Source: Treponema sp. (GTDB lineage: Bacteria; Spirochaetota; Spirochaetia; Treponematales; Breznakiellaceae). From it: 5,782 bases of DNA. Shown in pieces: positions 5,755 to 5,782 of this stretch. Every line of letters starts with the position of its first letter. The first letter of the stretch is position 1. A program made the position numbers and the translations under genes. The stretch spans positions 1 to 5,782 of the forward strand of contig JAIRTS010000173.1 in assembly GCA_031254795.1 (NCBI GenBank). Reading direction: 5' to 3'. The notes under the pieces were generated by a model. It ran no database searches. It saw nothing but the letters and a program-made list of their open reading frames with translations, and was not told the origin of the DNA.

Positions 5755-5782
5755 GCTTAAATGTAAAACCGCCGGACGACCG

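Overview
The window carries three recognisable protein genes separated by two stretches of decayed mobile DNA. From left to right they are: the C-terminal three quarters of a BCCT-family transporter (1-1251, +, cut by the window edge); 871 bases holding a broken integrase-core-type transposase on the minus strand; a complete class A penicillin-binding protein of the PBP1C type (2123-4432, +); a complete MntP-type manganese efflux pump (4484-5050, -), convergent with pbpC; and a right-hand flank (5051-5782) with mntP leader structures, a possible 31-codon minigene with its own promoter and terminator, and a second, different, broken transposase.

The organism is a diderm or at least peptidoglycan-making bacterium with sigma70-type promoters (two TTGACA boxes with 17-base spacers) and standard Shine-Dalgarno sites. 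pbpC is strongly GC-biased while the transporter and mntP are visibly more AT-rich. The mixture of PBP1C, a BCCT carrier, MntP and eroded insertion sequences, with transposase wording I associate with gut treponemes, makes a Treponema-like spirochaete my best guess. That is an impression from memory and not proven by anything in the window.

The genes do not form one operon or pathway. The transporter takes up a quaternary ammonium compound, PBP1C builds or repairs peptidoglycan at the outer face of the inner membrane, and MntP exports Mn2+. pbpC appears to have its own promoter (TTGACA, 17 bases, TACCAT) about 57 bases upstream of its start. mntP has a good ribosome binding site preceded by a GC-rich hairpin and two near-identical GGGGTATT...CCCCAA palindromes.

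I did not find a clearly new system. The part most worth checking is the block upstream of mntP on the minus strand: promoter, Shine-Dalgarno, 31-codon ORF, strong hairpin with a T tract, twin palindromes, a second hairpin, then mntP. It reads either as an independent small-protein gene or as an attenuated leader of mntP.
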